From positions 354,139 through 418,138 of the forward strand of contig NZ_JACSQV010000001.1 in NCBI RefSeq assembly GCF_014836445.1: a DNA stretch of 64,000 nt. Direction: 5' to 3'. A model generated the notes under the pieces. It had not been told where the DNA came from. It saw only the letters and a list, made by a program, of their open reading frames with translations, and searched no databases. Shown here one piece after another: positions 50,455-58,932 of the stretch. The stretch's first letter is position 1, and every line of letters begins with the position of its first letter. A program made the position numbers and the translations under genes. The DNA is from Cellulomonas avistercoris (GTDB lineage Bacteria; Actinomycetota; Actinomycetes; Actinomycetales; Cellulomonadaceae).

Positions 50455-50729
50455 GAATGAACGCGAGGCGTCGCTCCTTAGATCGGCACTCGACACCCCA
50501 TCCCGCAGCCGCAGGATCACTCCCATCTCGGCAGGGCATGCTGCCTTGGGGTCTCGAACGGTCCTGAAGCGGTACGCCCCCGCGAGATCACGGAGTGGCG
50601 ACCCGAGACCGGAACGACACTCTCCATCACGCAGCACTAAGTGACTGCTTCGGTAACCGCTCGCACGACGTGCCGAATCCGACGGACAATAGGTGCAAGC
50701 TCGGTTCGCCAATGCTCAGGAGGCCTAGA
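50455..50729. other. Short intergenic region between convergent genes
   Basis: The sequence is less GC-rich than the surroundings and shows no clear terminator, RNA gene or conserved coding frame. Short open frames here lack ribosome sites. Confidence 0.4.
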
Positions 50730-51344
50730 TCACCTGCTGCGGTCGCGGGCGATGTCGAGCACGCGTGCGAGCAGGACGTCCGGGTGATCCGTCACCATCT
50801 CGATGTGCGCGGGGGTGGGCCGGTCTGGGTTCACCGATCCGATATAGGCCAGGATCGGCTGGCGGTGTCCCTTGTCAAAGACGAGCGCGGCGAACTCGAT
50901 GCCGGCGTCGCGCTTCCCGTCCCGACGGAAGTCGGTGATGACGACGTCGATGTCGTCACGGCGCAACTCTTGCAAGCCCTCCTCGGTCGAGAGAGCGTTG
51001 ACGACTGTCGCCCCGGCACGCCGCAGGAATCGTCGTTCGATCTGGTTGTTCTCGGGCGAGTCGTCGACCCAGAGGATTCGGAAGTCGGTCAGCCGCTCCC
51101 GCAGTCCGGCAGCACGCTCTACGAGCCCTTCCGCCAGCCACGGGTCCTTGAGCTGTTCACGTCGATGGTCCACGAGGGCCTTCCCGGCGAGCTCCAACTC
51201 GACGCCCGCGACCTTCACATGGCGAACGCTCGGGATCGCGCGGGTGATCGGTTCCCGCAGAAGCCAGACCACCATCACGCCGGCGATGACGAGGCTCAGA
51301 GGGAAGAGCGCATTGATCACTGCCACAGCAACGCCCTCTGACAT
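50730..51344 (-). CDS. Membrane-anchored receiver-domain protein
   Basis: This 204-residue protein starts with a membrane segment (AVINALFPLSLVIAGVMVVWLL). A charged linker containing VAGVELELAGK leads to a receiver-like domain: the acidic pair LWVDDSPENN, then NALSTEEGLQELRRDDIDVVITDF with the expected phospho-acceptor Asp. The usual Lys after the Thr/Ser site is not visible (AYIGSVNPD), so it may be a degenerate receiver. No output domain follows. The ATG at 51344 has GGAG upstream. No kinase gene is adjacent. Confidence 0.6.
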   Translation of the reverse strand: MSEGVAVAVINALFPLSLVIAGVMVVWLLREPITRAIPSVRHVKVAGVELELAGKALVDHRREQLKDPWLAEGLVERAAGLRERLTDFRILWVDDSPENNQIERRFLRRAGATVVNALSTEEGLQELRRDDIDVVITDFRRDGKRDAGIEFAALVFDKGHRQPILAYIGSVNPDRPTPAHIEMVTDHPDVLLARVLDIARDRSR

Positions 51345-51479
51345 CTCCGCTCCCGCCCTACGTCGACGCGCCGTGGCGCGGCCGTGGATTGCCGATGTGC
51401 GACGTCCACCAACCGGCCGATGCTCGCATCTCAGCCCGATGAATGCAGTACGCCACGCCCTGGGATGCGTGAACGCACA

Positions 51480-51510
51480 AACACCTCCACGGCGGTGGCG
51501 TGGAGGTGTT
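51480..51510 (-). terminator. Hairpin terminator, 12-base-pair perfect stem
   Basis: AACACCTCCACG and CGTGGAGGTGTT pair perfectly around a 7-base loop. Read on the minus strand the hairpin is followed by TTGTGCG. It lies about 80 bases past the stop of the small EspC/WXG100-like gene, which it would terminate, and before the receiver gene. Confidence 0.75.
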
Positions 51511-51586
51511 CTCGGGATCACCGCGCCGCCTCACCGCGTACTCACGCAGAGGTCGCCGCTCGGGGCGCGACCGCGACGTGGGCAGC

Positions 51587-51856
51587 CTAGGCGGGCCTCA
51601 TCGCGATACTGCTGTCCGCCCTCGCCCACGTGTTCTCGCTCGATCGCGCGTCCAGCGCCAGATCGCTCGCGCCTGCGGCCAGTGCCTGGTCGAGCACTGT
51701 CAGCACCAACGACACGGTCCCGACCGCGTCCTGCACGATCCCGGACCCGAGCGCGCGACCAGTCGAGACGCATTCTGCGCCAACAAGCGCAGCCTGCGAT
51801 TCCACAGCCGCTACAAAGGAGGCGACAGCGCCCACGTCGACCTTCAAGTCACTCAT
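51587..51856 (-). CDS. Small helical protein, EspC/WXG100-like (type VII secretion-associated)
   Basis: This 89-residue protein is almost wholly helical, Ala/Val/Ser-rich, and has no signal peptide. The ending ENTWARADSSIA resembles the C-terminal YxxxD/E secretion motif of type VII substrates, with Trp in the Tyr position. The central WxG turn is absent, so it is closer to EspC than to WXG100. The ATG follows a GGGGGAG site. It is last in a three-gene minus-strand unit. The assignment is by size, composition and context. Confidence 0.55.
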   Translation of the reverse strand: MSDLKVDVGAVASFVAAVESQAALVGAECVSTGRALGSGIVQDAVGTVSLVLTVLDQALAAGASDLALDARSSENTWARADSSIAMRPA

Positions 51857-51883
51857 GATCGCTCCCCCGGTCGTGCGCAGATC

Positions 51884-52609
51884 TCACCTCGGTACCTCGA
51901 CGGCGAACGTGGGGCTGGGCGACGGCGGAGCAATCACGTCCGCGCCGTCGAACTCCAGGAGTGGCTCGAGATCGGGCACCGGGTCGAACACACCGCGTGG
52001 GATCAACACGGAACCGCAGTACTCGTCCGTGAGCAGCTCGCCGCCCGGCAACCTGATGTCCCCGTCCGGGGCGTTCACCCCGACGATGCGCCGCTCTCCG
52101 TCGGCACCGAGCTCCAGCCTGTAGACCCGCGCCTGGGGCTGCCCGCCATCGCTCGAGGGACGCTCCTGGAGGACGGGCAGGTCGGCGGCGCATCCAGCGA
52201 CGAAGACTCCCCTCCCACCCTGGACGAGTTCGACCGTCAGTGGTGTCAGGGGCCTCGGCCCGAGTGCCACGTACGCCGAGCCATCGTCGAGGTCGGATCG
52301 AGCAAGGTCCACCATCTGCAGGATCGCCGACTTGCTCCATGTTTCGGCGAGGGCCTCCCCTGAGAAGTCCGCCGCGTTCGTGGCGGCCGCAAATGCCAGC
52401 TCACCGGCCCTCACGGCTTGCACCCATGGATCTGCTTCCAGTTCACCCTCGGGCGGGCCGCTCTGCCATGAGACCGCCGGTGTCGCCAGGGGGCGAGGTT
52501 CCTCGCTCGTGCACGCTCCGGCCGCCAGTGCGAGCACGACTACCGCTGCCGCCCGGATTGACCAACGTCCGATCAGCGCTCGAGCACCGCCCTTTCGTCC
52601 TGTCGTCAT
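51884..52609 (-). CDS. Lipoprotein of unknown function next to a type VII-like gene
   Basis: This 241-residue predicted lipoprotein has the signal AAAVVVLALAAGAC. The rest is soluble, with a single later Cys pair (VAGCAADLP, TDEYCGSVL). No family is recognised. Its start overlaps the stop of the large helical protein by 4 bases (ATGA), so the two are made together. It could be a surface partner or immunity-like protein of that gene, but nothing in the sequence proves this. Confidence 0.6.
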   Translation of the reverse strand: MTTGRKGGARALIGRWSIRAAAVVVLALAAGACTSEEPRPLATPAVSWQSGPPEGELEADPWVQAVRAGELAFAAATNAADFSGEALAETWSKSAILQMVDLARSDLDDGSAYVALGPRPLTPLTVELVQGGRGVFVAGCAADLPVLQERPSSDGGQPQARVYRLELGADGERRIVGVNAPDGDIRLPGGELLTDEYCGSVLIPRGVFDPVPDLEPLLEFDGADVIAPPSPSPTFAVEVPR

Positions 52610-54894
52610 TGGCCCTTCACATGATCGGTGCCACGGGCGCGCATGGCGTCCACGACGTCTTCGTAGTCTCCGACGAGGCCGTCGGCGATCTCGGATGCAT
52701 CATCTGTGTCGACGTCCCCTGCGTGGGCTCCAGCCTTGTCCCACAGGCCGAGCCGCCGGTACTCGAGCACCGAGACCTCGAAGAACCGGTTCAGCGAGCC
52801 GGCGCCGTCCGGTATCAACGACTCGGTAGAGCGCGCCGGCAGCGGGCCGCCCGTCATGTGCGACTCGACGTACTTCTGCATGAAGTCGAGGCCGACGTCG
52901 ACGCCGATCGATGCCATCGGACGGATTGGGGAGAGCGCAACTCCCGCGTCGACCGCCTTCCGTCCCGTCTCGATACCCGCCCGCACTTGCTCGTCTCTCA
53001 GGTACTGCTGGACCTCTGCTGCCGAGACGCTCGCACCGTCCACAGCACCCCATGCAGTCGCAAGCGCGTCGAGGGCAGTACCCGCCGATGCGCTGCCATC
53101 GACCACCGCCTCCAGCGTCCGCCGCTGGTACGCGAGTACCCCCGCCTGGAGGGCAAGCCGACCGGACTCGTCACTCGCCGCTGCTGTCAGTACGGGGACG
53201 ACCCAGTCGCGCGAGACATAGGCCGTGGGAACCTCATGGCTCAAGTAGGCGATCTCCGTCATGCGCCAGGGATCAGAGATATCGCCATCGCTGGAACCAG
53301 CCTTGAGTCCGATCTCGACAAGCCCGGCGAACTGTCCTGAGATGGCGTTCGCGAGCTGTTCAGCGCCCGCCGACGTCAGTTCCGTCGGAAGGAACGAGCG
53401 GTTCTGCGCAAGCGCATGGAACACATGCGTGTTGATCGCGGCCGTCTGTCGGTTCACGAGCGCGTCGCCCGCATCAGCCTGGACACCTGCCCAGAGCGCA
53501 CCGACACCCGCGAATCCGTCCGACGCGCCTTCCGCCCAGCTCCGCTCACGAAACCAGTACGTGATGCGGGGAGTTGCCGGACGGATCTCCGAGGACGACC
53601 AGTCGATCCCCTCCCCCGTCAACCAGTCCCTCGCCGCCTGCGGGTACGCCCCGAGCGTCTCGAAGACCCGCGCCGCGGCATCGTGCGCCGCCCCCGCGTC
53701 GAGCGACAGCGACCCGGCGGTGTCCAGCGCGTGGCCGGGAGCCCCCGGCCCGTCGCGCCACGGCCCGCCGTTGCCTCGCTCGACGGCATCCAGCAGGTCG
53801 GCCATCGCCACGGTGAACGTCTGGCTCATCCGTGCGCCCTGCGGGTCGGCGAACGCGTAGCCGATCGCGGACAGCGTGCCGTTCATGCTCGACGCGGCCC
53901 GCACCATCTCGCCCGCGTACGACGCCGCCTCGCCGGACGACCACGTCGACGACGCCGACGCCAGACCGGAGCGCAGCGCTGCCCCGGCGGCCGCCAGCGA
54001 GGAGTTCCGGTCCGTGGCCCCGACGACCATCTGCTCGCCCAGCATCGTCAGCAACCGCACCACCCCGGCGCCCCCGATCGCGACGAACACCCCGGACATC
54101 ACCTCACCGTCATCACCCCACGCATCGAGGAAGCCCGTGAGCGCCGCGAGCGTCCGGACGTCCCCGGGGTAGTTGCTCACCTGCTCGGCAGCCTGCGCGA
54201 ACCAGGTCGCCATCACCCGCCGCTGCGCCGCGGTCACCGTCCCGGCAGCGCTCGCCGCCAACGCCCGCACCAACGGCACGTCGACGATGACGTCCACCCC
54301 GGTCCCCGGCGCGTACGCGGCCATCACCTCCACCCCGGCCAGCCGTGCCGCGGTCCGCCGGTCCAGGTCCTCACGCTCGTCACAGCACACGACGAACGCC
54401 CGCAACCCCTCAGCCGCATCTGCCACCGCCGCACGCCACACCCGCAGCTCACCAGCAGCCTGCGGCACCGCCGCGAACGCCGGCACGTCCGTCCACGACC
54501 ACGGCACGGCGCCCACCCCACCAGCCAACGCCGCCACCGCGTACCGCTCCCGCGCCGCCACCGCCCGCACCCGCGCCGTCTCCACCTCATGCCGGGCCGC
54601 CATCACCCGACGTTCCAGCCCTCGCAACGCCGCCCCGTACCCGGCCAGCACCCCGGCCACCTGCCGGCACCCACCAGCCGCGTCCTCCCACCCCGACGCC
54701 AGCCGCCCCGACCGCTCCCCCAACGCCGCCGCCCACGCCCCGACCGACGCCCCCACCAACCCGTCCCCGGCCGCCCGCACACTCACCGCACGAGCCGCGA
54801 ACCGCTCCGCACGCGCGAGATACCCCGCGACCAACCCGTCGACGGCCTCGACGTCACCGGCTTCCGGCGAGCGCTCCAGCACCCCGAGATCCAC
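52606..54894 (-). CDS. Large helical protein, DUF6571-like, linked to type VII secretion
   Basis: This protein of about 762 residues has no signal peptide or membrane segment. The N-terminal 250 residues are Ala/Arg-rich helices resembling a WXG/LXG-type leader (WAAALGERSGRLASGWEDAAGG). A central domain (NYPGDVRTLAALTGFLDAWG and DGEVMSGVFVAIGG) matches DUF6571-type proteins found beside type VII genes. The C-terminal 200 residues show no known toxin motif. The GTG at 54894 has AGGGG 6 bases upstream. It is first in a unit with the lipoprotein and the small EspC-like gene. Confidence 0.6.
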   Translation of the reverse strand: MDLGVLERSPEAGDVEAVDGLVAGYLARAERFAARAVSVRAAGDGLVGASVGAWAAALGERSGRLASGWEDAAGGCRQVAGVLAGYGAALRGLERRVMAARHEVETARVRAVAARERYAVAALAGGVGAVPWSWTDVPAFAAVPQAAGELRVWRAAVADAAEGLRAFVVCCDEREDLDRRTAARLAGVEVMAAYAPGTGVDVIVDVPLVRALAASAAGTVTAAQRRVMATWFAQAAEQVSNYPGDVRTLAALTGFLDAWGDDGEVMSGVFVAIGGAGVVRLLTMLGEQMVVGATDRNSSLAAAGAALRSGLASASSTWSSGEAASYAGEMVRAASSMNGTLSAIGYAFADPQGARMSQTFTVAMADLLDAVERGNGGPWRDGPGAPGHALDTAGSLSLDAGAAHDAAARVFETLGAYPQAARDWLTGEGIDWSSSEIRPATPRITYWFRERSWAEGASDGFAGVGALWAGVQADAGDALVNRQTAAINTHVFHALAQNRSFLPTELTSAGAEQLANAISGQFAGLVEIGLKAGSSDGDISDPWRMTEIAYLSHEVPTAYVSRDWVVPVLTAAASDESGRLALQAGVLAYQRRTLEAVVDGSASAGTALDALATAWGAVDGASVSAAEVQQYLRDEQVRAGIETGRKAVDAGVALSPIRPMASIGVDVGLDFMQKYVESHMTGGPLPARSTESLIPDGAGSLNRFFEVSVLEYRRLGLWDKAGAHAGDVDTDDASEIADGLVGDYEDVVDAMRARGTDHVKGQ

Positions 54895-55012
54895 GCGCAC
54901 CCCCTGCGACAACCGGACGAACCGGGCACACCGTAGCGGCCCGTCGCGATCCGTCGCTCGGTCCATCCACAGGTGCCCGGACCAGGGGGTCCCACCGCGG
55001 CGCCCGGAGGCG

Positions 55013-56143
55013 TCAGACCCGCAGCGCCGCCACGACGTCGGCCGTCCGGACGAGCGCCACGACGCGCCCGTCGACGAGCGCCGCGATCACGGGCCCGTGC
55101 GCGGACGCCGCCGACAGCGCCCGCAGCAGCGCGTCGCCCGTCAGCGACCCGTCGACCACCGCGCCGACGGGCAGCGGCGTCGAGACCGCGACGACCGTGG
55201 TGGTGCCGGCCAGCTCCGCCGGCACGCGGGCCGCCGCCTCGGTGTCGACGTAGGCGGCGGGGCGTCCGTCGGGTGCCAGCACGACGACCTCCGCCACGTC
55301 CGCGGCAGCCGCCGTCGCCCGCGCCTGCGCGAGCGACGCCTGCGCCCCGACGACGACGGCCGGGCGCCCCACGGTCCGCAGCGTCAGCGCGTCCACGGCT
55401 CGGCCGGCTCGCCCGCCGCGCACGGCGGCCGAGGCCCCCGACCACAGGAAGGCGCCGATGAGCGCGGACCAGGCGACCGTCACCAGATCCGGGCTCGTCC
55501 CGGCGAGGAAGGGGCGGACCAGCACGACCAGGACGACGCCCACCGCGACGGCGCGCCCCGTCCACCCGGCCACCACGCTGCCGCGGTGGCGGTCACCCGT
55601 GCCCGCCCACACGGCGGCCTCGAGGATGCGACCGCCGTCGAGAGGCAGCCCGGGCACGAGGTTGAAGAGACCGACGAAGCCGTTGGCGACCGCCCCCGCC
55701 CACAGCACCGTCTGCAGCAGCGTCCCGTCCGGCACGGCGTGGTCCGCCACCAGCAGGAACGCGGCGGCGAGCACGAGGTTGGCCACGGGCCCCACGACCG
55801 CGACGAGCGCACTCGTCGCGGGTGTCGCCGCGGCGCCGCCGAACGTGGTGTGGCCGCCCCACAGCGTCAGGACGAACGCCTGCGGCTGCTGCCCGCGCGC
55901 CTTGGCGACGAGGCCGTGCGCGAGCTCGTGGACGAGCACGGAGGCGAACAGCAGGACGACGAACACGAGGGCCACGACGTACGGCAGCGCACCGCCACCA
56001 CCCGTCCAGGTCTGCACGCTCGGCGCGAAGACGAGCGTCAGGACGACGGCGGCGAGCAGCCAGCTCGGGGCCAGGACGACGGGGGCGCCGGCGACGTGAC
56101 CGAGCACCCAGCCGGGGGGACGCGCAGGTCGGGGTGCACTCAC
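55013..56143 (-). CDS. Site-2 protease family zinc metalloprotease (M50) with C-terminal CBS-like region
   Basis: This 376-residue membrane protease has active-site HELAHGLVAKARG and the second metal motif NLVPGLPLDGGRI, flanked by about six membrane segments. The C-terminal 130 residues form a CBS-like pair (RPAVVVGAQASLAQARATAA, DGRVVALVRTADVVAAL). Such proteins (Rip3 type) cleave membrane-bound regulators. The GTG start diverges from the nuclease gene. The pair normally lies near trmI and arc, from which it is separated here by the accessory block. Confidence 0.92.
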   Translation of the reverse strand: MSAPRPARPPGWVLGHVAGAPVVLAPSWLLAAVVLTLVFAPSVQTWTGGGGALPYVVALVFVVLLFASVLVHELAHGLVAKARGQQPQAFVLTLWGGHTTFGGAAATPATSALVAVVGPVANLVLAAAFLLVADHAVPDGTLLQTVLWAGAVANGFVGLFNLVPGLPLDGGRILEAAVWAGTGDRHRGSVVAGWTGRAVAVGVVLVVLVRPFLAGTSPDLVTVAWSALIGAFLWSGASAAVRGGRAGRAVDALTLRTVGRPAVVVGAQASLAQARATAAAADVAEVVVLAPDGRPAAYVDTEAAARVPAELAGTTTVVAVSTPLPVGAVVDGSLTGDALLRALSAASAHGPVIAALVDGRVVALVRTADVVAALRV

Positions 56144-56213
56144 GTCGGCCAGCCTACGTTCCGCCGCACCCGCACCGGCCGGTCGTGTCGGCGGTGGCGC
56201 CTAGGCTCGTCGC

Positions 56214-57152
56214 GTGAGCGTGGACACCGACCAGCACCCCTCCCTCGACGGGCCGACCGCTGCGCCGACGCCCGCAGCGAGGGACGGCGAGGCCGACGTG
56301 GTCAGCGTCCCGGCCCGCGAGCCGCGCGTGCCGGGCCTGTCGCCGTCGCGCGCCAACGACTACCTCCAGTGCCCGCTGCTGTACCGCTTCCGGGTCGTGG
56401 ACCGCCTGCCCGAGCCGGCGTCACCCGCGGCCGCCCGCGGCACTCTCGTGCACGCCGTGCTCGAGAAGCTCTTCGACCTGCCCGCCGAGGAGCGGACGCT
56501 CGAGGCGGCGTGCGCCGCCCTGCCGGAGCGCTGGGCCGAGCAGCTCGAGCAGGACCCGCGCTGCGCCGACCTGCACACCACCGACGCCGAGCGGGTGGAG
56601 TTCCTCGCGGGCGCGGAGCGGCTGCTCGCGACCTGGTTCACGCTCGAGGACCCCACGCGGCTCGAGCCCCGCGCGCGCGAGCTGCAGGTGCTCCACGACC
56701 TCGAGGACGGCCCGCGACTGCGCGGCGTGGTCGACCGGGTCGACGTCGCCCCGAACGGCTGGGTCCGCGTCGTCGACTACAAGACGGGCCGGTCCCCCCG
56801 CGCCGGGTTCGAGAGCTCGGCGCTGTTCCAGATGCGGTTCTACGCGTACGTCGTGTGGCGGTCGCGCGGCGTGCTGCCCAAGCGTCTGCAGCTCGCCTAC
56901 CTCGGCGACGGGGTGGTCGTCAGCCACGAGCCGACCGAGTCCGAGATGCACACGCTCGAGGCGCGGGTGCGCTCGATCTGGGCGGGCATCGAGGACACCG
57001 CTCGCTCGGGCGACTGGCGCCCGCGCCCGTCGCGCCTGTGCGACTGGTGCTCGTTCCGCGACCGGTGCCCCTCGTTCGGCGGGACACCACCGCCGGTCCC
57101 CGAGGGCGCCGTGCAGCGGGCGATCGGTGTCACGCCCGCGCCGGCCGCCTGA
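56214..57152 (+). CDS. RecB-like PD-(D/E)XK nuclease
   Basis: This 312-residue Cas4/RecB-type nuclease begins LSPSRANDYLQCPLLYRFRVVD with the first cluster Cys. The active site includes GTLVHAVLEKLF, LRGVVDRVDVAPNGWVRVVDYKTG (Asp...Asp-Tyr-Lys) and the QMRFYAYVVWR motif. The C-terminal RLCDWCSFRDRCPSF supplies the other Cys residues of a likely 4Fe-4S cluster. No CRISPR array or cas1/cas2 lies nearby, so it is a chromosomal DNA-repair-type nuclease. Its stop lies inside a compact palindrome. Confidence 0.92.
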   Translation: MSVDTDQHPSLDGPTAAPTPAARDGEADVVSVPAREPRVPGLSPSRANDYLQCPLLYRFRVVDRLPEPASPAAARGTLVHAVLEKLFDLPAEERTLEAACAALPERWAEQLEQDPRCADLHTTDAERVEFLAGAERLLATWFTLEDPTRLEPRARELQVLHDLEDGPRLRGVVDRVDVAPNGWVRVVDYKTGRSPRAGFESSALFQMRFYAYVVWRSRGVLPKRLQLAYLGDGVVVSHEPTESEMHTLEARVRSIWAGIEDTARSGDWRPRPSRLCDWCSFRDRCPSFGGTPPPVPEGAVQRAIGVTPAPAA

Positions 57153-57169
57153 CGCCGGTTCCGGCGTCA
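57150..57169. terminator. Palindrome containing both convergent stop codons
   Basis: TGACGCCGG and CCGGCGTCA form a perfect 9-base inverted repeat around a 2-base centre. The plus-strand TGA of the nuclease is the left end and the minus-strand TGA of the HAD gene is the right end. It can serve as a minimal bidirectional terminator; no T-run is present. Confidence 0.65.
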
Positions 57170-57838
57170 GACCGGACGCGGACCGCCCTGAGGGACTCGC
57201 AGGTCGAGCGTCTCCCCCGCGGCCACGCGCGCGAACGTCTCGAGGTCGAAGCTCTCCAGCGTCGACGTGCGCGACACCCCGGCCGGCGGGTCGAGCACGA
57301 CGTGGGAGTCGACGGCGACGACCCGCGCGCCGCTCGCCACCGCGGACGCCAGCCCGGAGCGGGAGTCCTCGAAGGCCACGCAGTCCGCGATGTCCACGCC
57401 CAGCAGCCGGGCGGCCGTCAGGTACGGCTCCGGGTGCGGCTTGGGCCGCGTCACGGTGTCGCCGCTGACCACGACGTCGAACAGGCCGACCGTCTGCGCG
57501 AAGGGCGCCGCGACGACCTCGAACGACGACGTCACGAGCGCCAGCGGCACACCGGCCGCGTGCAGGGCCCGCAGCGCCTCGTGCGCGCCCGCCTGCCACG
57601 GGATGCCGGCCGCGACCGCCGCGCGCACCGAGGAGTTGAGCGCGTCGGCGATCTCCGCGACGGACAGCGCCACGCCCGCCGCCTGCAGCAGGCCAGCGGA
57701 GACCTCCATCGAGCTGCCGATCATCGCGACCGCGTCCTGCCGGGTCCACACGCCGCCGTGAGCCTCGACGAGCTCGATCTCCGCCGCCATCCAGTACGGC
57801 TCGGTGTCGATCAGCGTGCCGTCCATGTCCCACAGCAC
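57167..57838 (-). CDS. HAD superfamily phosphatase
   Basis: This 223-residue haloacid-dehalogenase-type phosphatase has motif I LWDMDGTLIDTEP with nucleophile Asp, motif II LALVTSS, the motif III Lys in TVTRPKPHPEPY and motif IV VAFEDSRSGLASAV. It resembles beta-phosphoglucomutase/phosphatase types; the substrate is unknown. The annotated GTG leaves only one residue before the motif I block. The family usually has a few more residues, and the in-frame upstream sequence (PPQGALPAA) shows no ATG, GTG or TTG, so the true start may be non-standard. Confidence 0.88.
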   Translation of the reverse strand: MLWDMDGTLIDTEPYWMAAEIELVEAHGGVWTRQDAVAMIGSSMEVSAGLLQAAGVALSVAEIADALNSSVRAAVAAGIPWQAGAHEALRALHAAGVPLALVTSSFEVVAAPFAQTVGLFDVVVSGDTVTRPKPHPEPYLTAARLLGVDIADCVAFEDSRSGLASAVASGARVVAVDSHVVLDPPAGVSRTSTLESFDLETFARVAAGETLDLRVPQGGPRPV

Positions 57839-58043
57839 CGCCGCGGGCAGCGCCCCTTGGGGTGGGGCGTCCGGGGACGGCGGCGCAGCGTGGCGGGCGT
57901 CGTCGGCGGTGCGGTCGGCGAGGGTGCTCAGGGTGGTCTCCGGGTGCGTGCGGGGTCGGACGGGGATCGCACGAGACTACCCGCGCGCACCGCCACGCCC
58001 GCGGTGACCGGCCGGGAGCGCGCTCGCGCCCTAGGCTGGGACG

Positions 58044-58901
58044 GTGAACGACCATGCAGCCCCCGACCTGCCGGCCCGTGAGACGGTCATGCTCGCGGCG
58101 TTCGAAGGGTGGAACGACGCGGGCAGCGCCGCGACCACGGCCCTGGAGCACCTGCACGACGTGTGGGGTGCCGAGCAGGTCGACGAGCTGGACCCGGAGG
58201 ACTACCACGACTTCCAGGTGAACCGGCCTGTGGTCGGCCTGGGTCCCGACGGGGCACGCGAGATCACGTGGCCCACGACGGCGGTGGCCGTCGCGACGAC
58301 GCCGCGCTCGGGCCGTCAGGTCGTGCTCGTCCACGGCATCGAGCCGTCGATGCGCTGGCGCCGGTACTGCGGCGAGCTGCTCGACATCGCGGCCGGTCTC
58401 GGCGTGCGCACCATCGTCACGGTGGGCGCGCTGCTCGCCGACGTGCCGCACACGCGACCCATCCCGGTCAACGCGACCAGCGAGGACGCGAACGTCCGCG
58501 ACCTCATGGGGCTGGAGCCCAACACCTACGAGGGGCCGACGGGCATCGTCGGGGTGCTGCAGCACGAGGCCGCGGCGCGCGGCATGCAGGCGCTGTCCCT
58601 GTGGGCGGCCGTGCCGCACTACGTCGCGGCGCCCCCGTCCCCCAAGGCGACCCTCGCGATCCTGCACCGCATCGAGGCGCTCATCGGTGAGCCGGTGCCG
58701 CTGGCCGAGCTGCCGGACGACGCGACGGCGTGGCAGCTCGGCGTCGACGAGCTGGCCGGCGAGGACTCCGAGATCGGCGAGTACGTGCGTCAGCTCGAGG
58801 AGGCCAAGGACACCGCCGAGCTCCCCGAGGCGAGCGGCGAGGCGATCGCGCAGGAGTTCGAGCGCTACCTGCGCCGTCGCGACAAGGGCACCGGCGGCTG
58901 A
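58044..58901 (+). CDS. PAC2 family protein
   Basis: This 285-residue protein belongs to the proteasome-assembly-chaperone 2-like (PAC2) family of actinobacteria. Motifs are LAAFEGWNDAGSAATTALEHL, FQVNRPVVGLGPDGAREITWP, VLVHGIEPSMRWRRYCGEL and NTYEGPTGIVGVLQHEA. The eukaryotic relative assists 20S assembly, and the window also encodes the Pup-proteasome, but a functional link has not been shown here. The start is GTG. Confidence 0.9.
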   Translation: MNDHAAPDLPARETVMLAAFEGWNDAGSAATTALEHLHDVWGAEQVDELDPEDYHDFQVNRPVVGLGPDGAREITWPTTAVAVATTPRSGRQVVLVHGIEPSMRWRRYCGELLDIAAGLGVRTIVTVGALLADVPHTRPIPVNATSEDANVRDLMGLEPNTYEGPTGIVGVLQHEAAARGMQALSLWAAVPHYVAAPPSPKATLAILHRIEALIGEPVPLAELPDDATAWQLGVDELAGEDSEIGEYVRQLEEAKDTAELPEASGEAIAQEFERYLRRRDKGTGG

Positions 58902-58932
58902 CAGGCGGTCCCGCGGTCACCCGCGGACGACC

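Noticed and set aside
56214..57152. Cas4 gene of a CRISPR system
   Set aside because: The nuclease fold is shared, but there is no array and no other cas gene nearby, and the gene is a known chromosomal actinobacterial type.
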